Notes: generated from the sequence alone by a model not told the origin. Shown: positions 34,201-43,369, counted from the first letter of the stretch. The stretch is DNA of 64,000 nucleotides from Phycisphaeraceae bacterium (GCA_019636515.1 JAHBXI010000001.1:62001-126000); one strand, 5' to 3'. Numbers and translations are program-made.

Positions 34201-35511
34201 GCGATTCAACTCGATCACGTTCGGGGAAGCCTTCCCGGTGATCCCCATCGTCTGGGGCAAATGCGTGGACCCGGCGGTAATTACGATCGGCGTGACACCG
34301 CCGCCGGTGGGCTGGGTGTAGTTGGCGAACGCCGTTGAAGTGAGCGTCGGGGGGCTTCCCGGGGTGTACACCGCACCTGTGAACTGGATGCGGAGCCGCT
34401 GACCTTCGCGGTCTTCGTGGGTGGTCCAGCCGTTCTGGGTGGGGGAGTCGGGCGGGAACTCATCATCGGGCGATGGCCGAGCGGCGGTCGGGGTCGTCTG
34501 GGTCGGCCCGCCCCAGCCCTGCGTGTACTCCTTGAAGTCATCACGAACGATATTCACGAGCCGATTGTTGGGCGAGCTGTCACCGACCGAGAGCGTGACG
34601 ACCATTCGCCTCCCGCTCGTTCCGCCGCCCGGGAACGTGATGCCCGCGGTATGGAAGTGCATGAAGCTTCCGTTGCGAGCATCGGAGATCACGTCCTCGT
34701 AGAGCAGGATCGGGTTGTCGAGCTTCCACTTGCTTGACACGTTGTCGCGCCAGCAGCGCATGAGAAACAGTTGGCCGCCGAGAGAACCCTTGGTCACGGG
34801 GCCATCGGGGCCGGAGACGACATTGCCGTTGGCGCGATAATCGACCCAGGCGACGAAGCACTCGAGGATCGCGCCGTTGGAATCCGTACCGCCCGGCGGC
34901 ACCCACGGGCCGGTGGCCATCCAGAGAGCCCCGCGCGGCTGGCCGAGAGGAACCAGTGTGTCGCTGAACTGAACGACCGGGCCGGTGTACTTGTGTTCCC
35001 AGGTCTTGCTGCCGCCATCCTGGTCAACGTGGATGGTCTCGTTCCAGTAGCATACCGAGACGGCCTTGATCTTGCTGTCCGATTTTTCTGTCGCTGTGCA
35101 GAACGCGAGCACGAGGCCATCGCACACGATAAAAGTCTGAGGGGCGTGCTCCCATTCGGATTCGACGGCGAGATCGAGAGGAGGTCCGACTGGTTTCACC
35201 CGAGTTGCGTCAGGCGGGTAAACCCCACCGAACGAGATACCGGTTTTTGTTGTATTACCTTCGCGCCAGAGTTCGACGAGAGCTGCTGAAGCCCTGTCCA
35301 GGGAGCGACCACCCCATGTTTCGATACGGGCAACGCCCGTGCGCTTCGATTGAACAAACGGAGCCGGAAGTAGCAACTTTGGTAGGCTGTATCGCGGGAC
35401 GGAGTTTCCAAGCGTCTGACCAGTATCGTCAACGGTCTGGTCGCCGCGAACGAATGCAGTCAAGAAGCCGGTCTGAGTGATCCCGTTGTTGAACAAGGCT
35501 TTGCGGATCAT
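34102..35511 (-). CDS. Hypothetical protein with chimeric C-terminus
   Basis: 469 residues. Beta-rich with many Trp and Gly (WGGRSLDRASAALVELWREG, FIVCDGLVLAFCTATEKS, GALWMATGPWVPPGG), suggesting a propeller- or lectin-like fold. No signal peptide. The last 33 codons lie inside repeat copy 1 and read, in another frame, through the dnaE2 tail and the GGGATTCCCC motif. The native C-terminus is therefore probably lost and replaced. No family recognised. Confidence 0.6.
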   Translation of the reverse strand: MIRKALFNNGITQTGFLTAFVRGDQTVDDTGQTLGNSVPRYSLPKLLLPAPFVQSKRTGVARIETWGGRSLDRASAALVELWREGNTTKTGISFGGVYPPDATRVKPVGPPLDLAVESEWEHAPQTFIVCDGLVLAFCTATEKSDSKIKAVSVCYWNETIHVDQDGGSKTWEHKYTGPVVQFSDTLVPLGQPRGALWMATGPWVPPGGTDSNGAILECFVAWVDYRANGNVVSGPDGPVTKGSLGGQLFLMRCWRDNVSSKWKLDNPILLYEDVISDARNGSFMHFHTAGITFPGGGTSGRRMVVTLSVGDSSPNNRLVNIVRDDFKEYTQGWGGPTQTTPTAARPSPDDEFPPDSPTQNGWTTHEDREGQRLRIQFTGAVYTPGSPPTLTSTAFANYTQPTGGGVTPIVITAGSTHLPQTMGITGKASPNVIELNRAVAGFSLRQAGPGFVPVYNSQAGNPWVPAQGR

Positions 35512-35591
35512 CCATGCACCCTCGTGGTTACCCGAGCAAGTCTACCGTTTTTTTTGCTCGCATGACTCTGCAAATCGTGTATGATCGGCTC

Positions 35592-36260
35592 ATGAACGCG
35601 AATTCTTTGCTGGTGCTGTGCCTTAGCCTTTGGTCGACTCCGGCAAGCGGTGAGGCTTTGAACATCGATCTTGGCGGAGGTTTCTCAACGCCGCCAGCAA
35701 GCACCTACGGTGCAGCAGCCTATCAACCCGGATTCTGGAATCCGGTGAACTTGGTGAAGAATGATCTAGTGGACATCAACGGGAACAGCACGCCGGTCCG
35801 TTATGCGAGCGAAGCCAACGGTGGTTTCCTGCTCGATATTCAGGGTGCAACCCCCGATGACAAGCTCCTCATGGATTCGGCCCTTTCTGTCCAATCGACG
35901 CGCTCGGCGGCCACCTTCTCAAACCTCCAGCCCGGCCTCTACGACCTCTACATCTACTGCTGGGCCGGCAACCTCCTCGGCCCGAAAGATGTCACCATCC
36001 GCGCGTTCACCGGCGCGGGGCAGGTCGTCGGCGGTGTGCGCTACGGCGAGCAGTGGCCCGGGCAGCAGGTATTGGGCGAGACCTACGACAAGCTCCGCGT
36101 CGAGGTCACCCCCGGTGATGGCCAGTACATCGACATCGCCATCCAGGCCTTCGGCGATTTCAACGTCATCAACGGCGTCCAGCTCGTGCCCATCCCCGCA
36201 CCCGCCACTCTCACCCTCGCTCCCGCCGCCCTGCTGGCGTGCCGCCGCAGGAGGCGATGA
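35592..36260 (+). CDS. Secreted PEP-CTERM-like protein B
   Basis: 222 residues from MNANSLLVLCLSLWSTPASG (signal peptide). Mature start LNIDLGGGFSTPPASTYGAA parallels protein A. C-terminal anchor LVPIPAPATLTLAPAALLAC plus RRRRR. From NLQPGLYDLYIYCWAGNLLG onward it is almost identical to protein A. The divergent first halves with conserved second halves indicate gene conversion or a segmental duplication that replaced the 3' half of one copy. Confidence 0.75.
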   Translation: MNANSLLVLCLSLWSTPASGEALNIDLGGGFSTPPASTYGAAAYQPGFWNPVNLVKNDLVDINGNSTPVRYASEANGGFLLDIQGATPDDKLLMDSALSVQSTRSAATFSNLQPGLYDLYIYCWAGNLLGPKDVTIRAFTGAGQVVGGVRYGEQWPGQQVLGETYDKLRVEVTPGDGQYIDIAIQAFGDFNVINGVQLVPIPAPATLTLAPAALLACRRRRR

Positions 36261-36444
36261 ATGATCGCGTCCAGCGCCCGTCGCGCATCGTTCGAAGCAC
36301 ATTGACGGCGGGCATTCCTCCACCCTCTCTGGGAAATAGTCTCCCTCACCGACCTTGCGCCGGCACCCAGAGATTCCCCGCCTGCGAGTTGTATACGGGA
36401 ACGAAGCCCGGCCCTGCTTGCCTCAATGAAAATCCCGCGACCGC
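35922..36444. repeat. 523-bp direct repeat, copy 2
   Basis: Partner of 33678-34200. Here the right end runs continuously into dnaE2, so this copy holds the original junction. Confidence 0.9.
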
Positions 36445-39400
36445 TGGCCGACATCGCCGGTGGTCGGCTTCAACCTCTCGACGCGGCGTACGCGGACATG
36501 CACCACCTGCCCGTTGCGTTCGACCTGACCGCTCGCGATGATCGCCGCCGAGTGCCGCGCCGCCTGCCGGTACAACTCGTAGACCTTGGGGAACAGCACG
36601 AGGTTGGCGATCCCCGATTCGTCCTCGATGGTGAAGAACACGATCCCCGACGCGGTTGAAGGGCGCTGGCGGATGAGCACAAGCCCGGCGACCCGTACTT
36701 GCTTGCCGTGCGGGAACTTCGCTTCATCCGTGAGCCGCCCGCACGCAACCACCCCGCGGTCGTTCAACTGCCCTCGCATGAAACTCACCGGGTGGGCCTT
36801 GAGCGAGAGCCCGGTCGCCTGGTAGTCCTGGTGGACCCGCTGCGCGGGCGTGATGAAGGGCAGCGCCGCGTCGGTGAACCCGTCGTCTACGTGGTCAAAC
36901 AACGGCAGATGCTCGTCCCGCAGGTTCTGTATCTCAAAGAGCGCCTTCTGACGATCCAGCCGCATCGAGGTGAACGCGTCGGCCCGCGCGAGCCTGCGGA
37001 GCGCGGCGATCGATACGCCCGCTCTTCTGCGCAGTTCATCCAAGGTCCGGAACGATCCGCCGCGAAGTCGCTCCCGCACTATGGCGTCCGCCCACCCTTC
37101 ACCGACTGACTCGGCCTGGCGCATTCCCAGCCGAAGGACGCCGCCGCCATCTTCGAGCGTGCAGTCCCACGTGCTGTGGTTCACGTCGATCGCGCGGACG
37201 GGCACGCCGAGTTCCTGCGCGTCGCGGACGATCTGCGCGGGCTGATAGAACCCCATGGGCTGGGAGTTGATCAGCGCCGCCGCGAACGCCGCTGGGTAGT
37301 GGGTCTTGAGCCAGCACGAGACGTACACAAGGAGCGCAAAGCTCGCGGCGTGGGATTCGGGGAACCCGTACGAGCTGAACCCCTTGATCTGTTCGAAGCA
37401 TCGATCGGCAAAGTCCGCGTCGTACCCCCGCGCGAGCATGCCATCGATCATCTTCTGACCGAGCCGATAGATCGCGTCTCCCTTGCGCTTCCACGCGGCC
37501 ATCGCACGGCGCAGGTCGTCGGCCTCGCCGGGCGTGAACCCGGCCGCGACGATCGCGAGCTTCATGGCCTGCTCCTGGAACAGGGGCACTCCCAGCGTTC
37601 GTCCCAATACCTGCTTGACCGCCTCGTTGGGGTACGTCACCGGCTCTTCGCCGTTGCGCCGCCGCAGGTAGGGGTGCACCATCTTGCCTTGGATGGGGCC
37701 GGGCCGGACGATGGCGACCTCGATGACAAGGTCGTAGAAGCGTCGGGGCCGGAGCCGTGGGAGCATGTTCATTTGGGCGCGGCTCTCGATCTGGAAGACC
37801 CCGATGGTCTTGGCGGCGCAGATCAGGTCGTAGACCTTGGAGTCGTCGTGGGGGATGTTGGCGAGGGTCAGGTCGCGCCCGTGGTGCTGCTTGACGAGCG
37901 AGAAGCACTTGCGGATGCAGGTGAGCATTCCCAAGCCCAGGCAATCGACCTTCAGCATGCCCATCGCGTCGATGTCGTCCTTGTCCCACTCGATGACGGT
38001 GCGGTCCTCCATCGCCGCGTTCTCGATGGGAACGAGTTCGCACAGGGGCGTGTTGGTCATGACCATGCCGCCCACGTGCTGGGAGAGGTGACGCGGGAAC
38101 CCCAGGATCTGGGCCGACAGGTACGCGAGCAGGCGGATGGTGCGGTCGCCTGGATCAAGCCCGAGCCTGGCGAGTCCGGCCGCATCGATCGTCTCGGTGT
38201 CCCACCATTCGAGGTTCCGGGCCAATCGATCGACGCAGTCGAGGGAGAGTCCCAGCGCCTTGCCTACGTCACGGACGGCGCTCTTGGGGCGGTAGGTGAT
38301 GACCTCGGCGGTCATGGCGGCGCGGTCGCGTCCGTACTTGGTGTAGATGTACTGCAGCACTTCCTCGCGCCGCTCGTGCTCGAAATCAATGTCGATATCG
38401 GGCGGATCGTTGCGTTCCTTGCTGATGAAGCGCTCAAAGAGCAGGTCGGTCTGGGCGGGGTCGACCGACGTGATGCCAAGGAAGTAGCAGACGGCCGAGT
38501 TGGCGGCCGCGCCGCGTCCCTGGCAGAGGATCCCACGCGAGCGGGCGAAGCGGACGATGTCGTAGACCGTCAGGAAGTAGGCCGGGTAGTTGAGTTCTTC
38601 GATAAGCGCCAGTTCGTACTCGACGGTCGCCCGTTGCTGCTCGGGAACGCCGTGGGGGTAGAACGTCCGTAGGCCTTCTTCGGCGAGTGCACGGAGGTGC
38701 TGGATCGGTGTAGAGCCCGGCGGCGTGACCTCGTGGGGGTATTCGTAGCGGATCTGGTCGAGGTTGAAGCCCGCGGCCCGGCGTGCGATATCGAGCGTGC
38801 GGGCGATGGCCCGGGGGTGAGAACTGAACAGCCGCTCCATCTCGCGGGGCGGTTTGAGGTGCTGTTCGCTATTGGGGACAAGGTTGAATCCGGCGGCATC
38901 GAGAGAGACGCCCAGGCGTATGCACGTCAACACGTCCTGCAGCGGCCTGCGGTCGTGGGTGTGGTAGAGAACGGCGTTGGTGGCGACCAGTGGCACACGG
39001 TGCGTGGTGGCCCATGCGGTGATGGCGTCGAGCCGGTCGTCGTCGTCGCAGCGGAAGGGGCGTGTGATCGCGACCGAGAGGCGATCGGCATCGAAGGCAT
39101 CCCGGAGGAACGCAAGGTGCGTGTCATCAGCCTTGTCGGGGAGGCGGGAGTGAGGGAGCACGGCGATGCACAAAAGACCTTCGGCATGGTCGGCCACGTC
39201 GGCGAGGGTGAGCGAGCACTCCCCCTTGGGTGCTCGGCGCTTGCCCAGCGTGAGCAGCCTGCACATGCGTCCGTATGAAGGTCGGTCGGTGGGGTAGAGC
39301 AAAAGTGCGAGGTCGCATGCATCGCTGGGCCGCACGCGCGAGCCCACGACGAGTTGGATGCCGTGCTGCTTGGCGGCGACGTGGGCACGAACGATCCCTG

Positions 39401-39620
39401 CAAGTGAATGCACGTCCGCGACGCCGATCGCCTTCATGCCAAGCATCGCGGCCCGGCTAACCAGTTCCTCGGGATGGCTGGCTCCCCGCAGGAACGAGTA
39501 ATTGCTGATGGTGTCGAGTTCGACGTACCTGCCGCCGCTATCCGCGCGTGGCGGTGCAAGCGCCTCCGGGGGCAGGCGGAAGGGGTGGGGGCGGTGCTTG
39601 GGATCGGGAGCCTCGGGCAT
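36423..39620 (-). CDS. dnaE2: Error-prone DNA polymerase DnaE2 (ImuC)
   Basis: 1,065 residues from MPEAPDPKHRPHPF. PHP domain: YVELDTISNYSFLRGASHPE, IGVADVHSLAG. Palm: YFLTVYDIVRFARSRGILCQ, GRGAAANSAVCYFLGIT, and the catalytic acids in NDPPDIDIDFEHERREEV and KVDCLGLGML. Fingers: KGFSSYGFPESHAASFALLV. C-terminal OB fold and the characteristic SRDFH end. It lacks the tau-binding tail of DnaE1. With ImuA and ImuB it forms the damage-induced translesion mutasome. The start overlaps the imuB stop by four bases. It is cargo on the mobile element. Confidence 0.95.
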   Translation of the reverse strand: MPEAPDPKHRPHPFRLPPEALAPPRADSGGRYVELDTISNYSFLRGASHPEELVSRAAMLGMKAIGVADVHSLAGIVRAHVAAKQHGIQLVVGSRVRPSDACDLALLLYPTDRPSYGRMCRLLTLGKRRAPKGECSLTLADVADHAEGLLCIAVLPHSRLPDKADDTHLAFLRDAFDADRLSVAITRPFRCDDDDRLDAITAWATTHRVPLVATNAVLYHTHDRRPLQDVLTCIRLGVSLDAAGFNLVPNSEQHLKPPREMERLFSSHPRAIARTLDIARRAAGFNLDQIRYEYPHEVTPPGSTPIQHLRALAEEGLRTFYPHGVPEQQRATVEYELALIEELNYPAYFLTVYDIVRFARSRGILCQGRGAAANSAVCYFLGITSVDPAQTDLLFERFISKERNDPPDIDIDFEHERREEVLQYIYTKYGRDRAAMTAEVITYRPKSAVRDVGKALGLSLDCVDRLARNLEWWDTETIDAAGLARLGLDPGDRTIRLLAYLSAQILGFPRHLSQHVGGMVMTNTPLCELVPIENAAMEDRTVIEWDKDDIDAMGMLKVDCLGLGMLTCIRKCFSLVKQHHGRDLTLANIPHDDSKVYDLICAAKTIGVFQIESRAQMNMLPRLRPRRFYDLVIEVAIVRPGPIQGKMVHPYLRRRNGEEPVTYPNEAVKQVLGRTLGVPLFQEQAMKLAIVAAGFTPGEADDLRRAMAAWKRKGDAIYRLGQKMIDGMLARGYDADFADRCFEQIKGFSSYGFPESHAASFALLVYVSCWLKTHYPAAFAAALINSQPMGFYQPAQIVRDAQELGVPVRAIDVNHSTWDCTLEDGGGVLRLGMRQAESVGEGWADAIVRERLRGGSFRTLDELRRRAGVSIAALRRLARADAFTSMRLDRQKALFEIQNLRDEHLPLFDHVDDGFTDAALPFITPAQRVHQDYQATGLSLKAHPVSFMRGQLNDRGVVACGRLTDEAKFPHGKQVRVAGLVLIRQRPSTASGIVFFTIEDESGIANLVLFPKVYELYRQAARHSAAIIASGQVERNGQVVHVRVRRVERLKPTTGDVGQRSRDFH

Positions 39621-41161
39621 CAGGCCCACTCCCCGTGGATAAACCACTCCCCGCTGCGTGCCTCGCGGAACACCCACAGCCACCGCCCGTGCTCGTCCTG
39701 CACACGGCAGTAGTCGCGGGCGTGTTCTGGGGATCGCCACCATTCCCCACCGATGCGTTCCAGGGCCGAGCAGTACCGCACGCTTAGATCAACGCCCTGC
39801 CGCCGCACGCGAGCGACGGGACCATCGGGCCAGAGCGCCATGACGCGGACGGGTTCGGGGGGTTCGATGAGGTGCGAAGGGCGGTGGCGTGGCAGGTCGG
39901 CGATGGGACGGTCCTGCCGCGCGACCGTGATTGGCGCCATCGTCACCATGCGCTCGGGCCGGTGGCTTTCACGGACTACGGGGATCACCACGCGGTCACG
40001 CCCGATGCGGTTGGCGATCACGTCGAGCATCTGCGAGAAGGCCGCATCGTCCGCCCTGTCCGCCCTATTCGCCGCCGCACCAAGACATTCGAACTGCCGC
40101 TCCTTCACCGGCGCCATGCCGCCCGCCGCGAGCGTGATCCGTTCCACGCCTTCACCGAGTTGCACTCGTTCGAGCCGGGGACGGATGAGATTCCACAGAT
40201 GTTGAACAGCCCTGCTGGCCCTGCTCACCCGGACCTGCACAACGCTTCGCCCACGGTCGATGCGGTCGTAGTACGCGGTCAGCTCGCGGAGCCCTTGCCC
40301 ACGCGATTCAAGAAGGTCGGTCAGGCGTCTCAGGGCGTCGTGCGTGGCGGCGTGGGTGGACTCCCACGCGGTGGTGCCGCCGGGGAGTTCAATGCACGCT
40401 GTAAAGTCGATCTTCTCGGGCAGGCGGAAGACCGGCTCGTGCAGGTGCCCTGTCGCCTGGTCAAGACGCATCACCATCTCGGAACCATACCGGGCGGGGA
40501 GAGAGGAGCGGGGCAGCGCAAGCGCCTCGCCGATGGTGCGAATGCCGACCTCGTCGAGCGCGGTGATGGCGGAAGGCTGGATGCGGAGCGCCGCGACAGG
40601 CAGATGCACCAGCGCCTCGCGTTCGTGACCGGGCTTCACGTGCATCCGGCGATGGTGGCCGTGCCGAGCGACAGCCCACGCCGCACCCACGGTCGAGGCG
40701 ATCCCCAAGGAGGCGGTGAGGCCGAGCCGCCGCAGGGCGTGTTCGACCCGGGCTGCCATCGCCTCTTCGCCGCCAAAGAGATGCTCGACCCCGGTGAGGT
40801 CGATGATGAGGCCGTCGGGCGGGTCCACGCTGACCACCGGCGACCAGCGTTCAGACCAGCGGGCCAGCACGCCCAGTTGACGACGGTCTTCGTCGGGTTC
40901 GTGCGGCGCAATGTACAGCCGCTCCACGTTCCCGAGCAGTGCCCGCGCATGGGCCAGCGTCATGTGCTGCAGGACGCCCGCGTGCAAAGAGCGTGCGCAG
41001 GCGTGCTCGACCAGTTGCCGCGAGGCGACCGTCGAGACCACCAGCACTGCGGCCTGCTCACGCCGCTCCCGAGCCGAACCGTCTCCGACCTGCCTCTGAA
41101 CCCGCCGAGCCACCCGCTCGACCGGCCACAGCGGCAGAAAGATGGACAGCACCCGTCGCAT
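39620..41161 (-). CDS. imuB: ImuB, inactive Y-family polymerase-like protein
   Basis: 513 residues. LSIFLPLWPVERVARRVQRQ replaces the catalytic start of Y-family polymerases, and VVSVDPPDGLIIDLTGVEHL follows in place of the active acidic pair. AALRIQPSAITALDEVGIRT is the helix-hairpin-helix region, and EKIDFTACIELPGG the little-finger side. ImuB is the hub that binds the beta clamp, ImuA and DnaE2. It overlaps imuA by 104 bases and dnaE2 by four, indicating a tightly coupled operon. Confidence 0.92.
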   Translation of the reverse strand: MRRVLSIFLPLWPVERVARRVQRQVGDGSARERREQAAVLVVSTVASRQLVEHACARSLHAGVLQHMTLAHARALLGNVERLYIAPHEPDEDRRQLGVLARWSERWSPVVSVDPPDGLIIDLTGVEHLFGGEEAMAARVEHALRRLGLTASLGIASTVGAAWAVARHGHHRRMHVKPGHEREALVHLPVAALRIQPSAITALDEVGIRTIGEALALPRSSLPARYGSEMVMRLDQATGHLHEPVFRLPEKIDFTACIELPGGTTAWESTHAATHDALRRLTDLLESRGQGLRELTAYYDRIDRGRSVVQVRVSRASRAVQHLWNLIRPRLERVQLGEGVERITLAAGGMAPVKERQFECLGAAANRADRADDAAFSQMLDVIANRIGRDRVVIPVVRESHRPERMVTMAPITVARQDRPIADLPRHRPSHLIEPPEPVRVMALWPDGPVARVRRQGVDLSVRYCSALERIGGEWWRSPEHARDYCRVQDEHGRWLWVFREARSGEWFIHGEWA

Positions 41162-41807
41162 CGTTCCATTCCACCACCCACGACGGCCTCTGATTGCTCA
41201 GAGCGCCGTTATCCTTGTTGCGGACCAGTGTGACCACCCACCGTGGGCACAGGCTGTCCGCAATGGACGGCTCCACACGCCACCGCGTGCATGCCGTCGA
41301 GAGTTCTGATTCGTCAGAGGGTGGCCGCGAGAGCACGCAGATAGAGCCGTGCTCTGACGCGACCAGTTGCAAACGCCGAGAATGGGGCATGGCCAGACCG
41401 TGTCCGTCGGCGATGACCATCACGGGCGATGGGGAACGCAGCGCGACGTCCATCGCCCAGATCGCAGAAGCCGCATCGGGCGGGTCAATGAAGCACGACC
41501 GATCGACCACCGTGTTGGTACAGGCAAGATGCACCGGCCACGGCCAGCAGCGTCGCCCGATCCAGACCACGTGGGAGATTGAGCATGCAGTTACCGCACG
41601 CACGGCCAGATCGGCCAGAAGGCATCGGGGCGGGGACCAGTCGCAGCGCCGCGTACCCGAACAGCCGATCCATTCGTGCAGTGCCCCGATCCGGAGGCAG
41701 ATGCCGAGCGGGGTCGGGACCACGGCTTTGGCCCCGGCGTCTGGCCGCGCGTGGGGGAGGGCGGCGAGCCGGTCACGCAGGCTGGCGATGGCGTTTGATC
41801 GGGTCAT
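41058..41807 (-). CDS. imuA: ImuA-like SOS mutagenesis protein
   Basis: 249 residues. SNAIASLRDRLAALPHARPD, then GICLRIGALHEWIG near where family members have LPxGxLHE, and AIWAMDVALRSPSPVMVIAD, fit the RecA-like ImuA fold. No clear Walker A motif, as is common in ImuA. LSPVMVIADGHGLAM-type strands and a basic tail follow. It is the first gene of imuA-imuB-dnaE2, with a palindromic operator touching its start codon. Confidence 0.78.
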   Translation of the reverse strand: MTRSNAIASLRDRLAALPHARPDAGAKAVVPTPLGICLRIGALHEWIGCSGTRRCDWSPPRCLLADLAVRAVTACSISHVVWIGRRCWPWPVHLACTNTVVDRSCFIDPPDAASAIWAMDVALRSPSPVMVIADGHGLAMPHSRRLQLVASEHGSICVLSRPPSDESELSTACTRWRVEPSIADSLCPRWVVTLVRNKDNGALSNQRPSWVVEWNDATGAVHLSAAVAGRAGGSAGSEAGRRRFGSGAA

Positions 41808-41835
41808 GATCGGTATATACTAACGAATACCGATC
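41808..41835 (-). promoter_or_regulatory. Putative SOS (LexA-type) operator of the imu cassette
   Basis: GATCGGTAT (41808-41816), ten-base spacer, ATACCGATC (41827-41835): a perfect 9-bp inverted repeat directly upstream of the imuA ATG. A second palindrome, CTTTGAT-CA-ATCAAAG (41835-41850), overlaps the stop of the YedK-like gene. The operon content makes a damage-regulated repressor site likely. The sequence is neither the E. coli nor the Bacillus LexA box. Confidence 0.6.
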
Positions 41836-41840
41836 TTTGA

Positions 41841-42563
41841 TCAATCAAAGAGTGACCCGAATTTTGAACTTGGCGCAGGTCCAGTGATTGCAGAGGGTTG
41901 GATGCAGTTTGGAACGTCGTTCTTCGGGGAGTTCACGAGGGTCGAGACGGGTACGGGCATGAGCAGTTCTGGCGGGGAAGGCCGCAGGAGGGAAAGCACG
42001 TCGGGCCCCGGAACATGAGGATCGAGCCAGCGGTCCACGCTCTCACGGTCCAAGATGACCGGCATGCGGTCGTGGACCTTGGCGGCGGCCTCGTTGGGCG
42101 TGGTAGTGATGACGGTGAACGTCTCGACCGCGGGTGCGTCGTCTGTCTTGCCGCGCCAGGATTCCCAGAGCCCGGCCAGCATCAGGGGCTCTCCATCCGT
42201 GCCCGTGAAGTAGAACGGCTGCTTGGACTTCTCGGTGATCTTCTTCCACTCGTAGTACCCGCTGACGGGGACGATGCAGCGACGGCGTTGGAAAGCCGAG
42301 CGGAACGCGGGAGCGGTGGCCACGGTCTCCGCGCGGGCGTTGATGGTCCTGAACCCGAACTTCAGGTCGTCGGCCCACGGCGGCACGAGTCCCCAGCGGA
42401 GCAGGGCGACCTCACGCTGGTCGTCATCGAGATCGCGGACGATGGGAGCGACCTGCGACGGCGCGACGTTGTAGCGGGGCGGCCACTCGATGGGCGGCGT
42501 GGTCAGGTTGAGCAGCCGGTGAAGCTGACGCCAGGTGTAGAGGTGGGTGAAGCGGCCGCACAT
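41841..42563 (-). CDS. HMCES/YedK-type SOS response-associated protein (abasic-site shield)
   Basis: 240 residues from MCGRFTHLYTWRQLHRLLNL, so Cys2 is the nucleophile after Met removal. RYNVAPSQVAPIVR, LRWGLVPPWADD, TINARAETV, RRCIVPVSGYYEWKK and TTPNEAAAKVHDRMPVIL are the family signature, including the catalytic Asn, Glu and His. The enzyme crosslinks to abasic sites in single-stranded DNA and protects them. It lies just upstream of the imu genes in the same direction, with 33 bases between. Upstream ATG 42605 is less likely. Confidence 0.93.
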   Translation of the reverse strand: MCGRFTHLYTWRQLHRLLNLTTPPIEWPPRYNVAPSQVAPIVRDLDDDQREVALLRWGLVPPWADDLKFGFRTINARAETVATAPAFRSAFQRRRCIVPVSGYYEWKKITEKSKQPFYFTGTDGEPLMLAGLWESWRGKTDDAPAVETFTVITTTPNEAAAKVHDRMPVILDRESVDRWLDPHVPGPDVLSLLRPSPPELLMPVPVSTLVNSPKNDVPNCIQPSAITGPAPSSKFGSLFD

Positions 42564-42692
42564 GCGGGATTGTTGTCGGCATGGCCTACCAGCACGCCTT
42601 GCCATCCCTCCGCCCCGCGAGGTACTTGTCTGGGGTCGAGTCTCGTGCGTAAACGCAGCCGGACGCTGCGGTTACGGGCGGGACGGGAGGCC

Positions 42693-43367
42693 ATGACGAT
42701 GAATCGCAGGTATGCAGAAGAGCGGACGATCCCCGTGCGCGCACGGGGTGACAGCGTGGTGCCAGGGCGCGGGACGCGCAGTCCAAAGCCCAAGACGCGC
42801 CGCCCGCCCGAGGTGCTGACCGACGCGGAGGTCCGGGCGCTCCTGGATGCCTGCGGCCGGTACACGGCCACGGGTCTGCGGCACCGCGCCATGCTGGCCC
42901 TCCTCTACCGGGCCGGGCTGCGGATCTCCGAGGCGCTGTCGCTCAGGCCGCACGATGTTGACCTTGCCGCCGGGACCGTGCGCGTGCGGTTCGGCAAGGG
43001 CGGGTACGACCGGGTCGCGGGGCTGGATGCCGGGGCCGGGGCGATCGTGGCCGCGTGGATGACCGTGCGAATGCGGATGGCGGTCTCGCCGACGGCCCCG
43101 CTCTTATGCACGGGGTCCGGGAAGGCGATGACCACGGCCTACGTGCGGCGGCTCCTGCCCGTGCTGGGCCGCCGAGCCGGGATCGCCAAGCGCGTGCACG
43201 CCCACGGTTTCCGGCACACGCACGCCGCCCAACTCCGAGCCGAGGGCGTGGATGTGGCGATCATCTCCAGGCAGCTCGGGCACCGAAGCATCCTGACGAC
43301 GATCAGGTACCTCGACCATTTGAACCCGACGGCGGTCATTGATGCCATGCGGAAGCGGGAGTGGTAG
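42693..43367 (+). CDS. Short XerD-like tyrosine recombinase
   Basis: 224 residues from MTMNRRYAEERTIPVRA, behind GGGAGG. Catalytic residues: Arg in LLYRAGLRISEALSL, Lys near VRFGKGGYDRVAG, HxxR in VHAHGFRHTHAAQLRAEGVD, His in LGHRSILTTIRYLDHL with candidate Tyr. The N-terminal SAM-like domain is reduced to about 40 residues. Its stop codon abuts the broken herA fragment at 43370, so it may have taken part in that rearrangement. It is the second recombinase of the island. Confidence 0.82.
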   Translation: MTMNRRYAEERTIPVRARGDSVVPGRGTRSPKPKTRRPPEVLTDAEVRALLDACGRYTATGLRHRAMLALLYRAGLRISEALSLRPHDVDLAAGTVRVRFGKGGYDRVAGLDAGAGAIVAAWMTVRMRMAVSPTAPLLCTGSGKAMTTAYVRRLLPVLGRRAGIAKRVHAHGFRHTHAAQLRAEGVDVAIISRQLGHRSILTTIRYLDHLNPTAVIDAMRKREW

Positions 43368-43369
43368 GC

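Noticed and set aside
37176..38672. 498-residue plus-strand open frame
   Set aside because: Shadow of dnaE2, which shows all polymerase motifs on the other strand.
39872..41233. 453-residue plus-strand open frame
   Set aside because: Shadow of imuB and imuA; no motifs or ribosome site.
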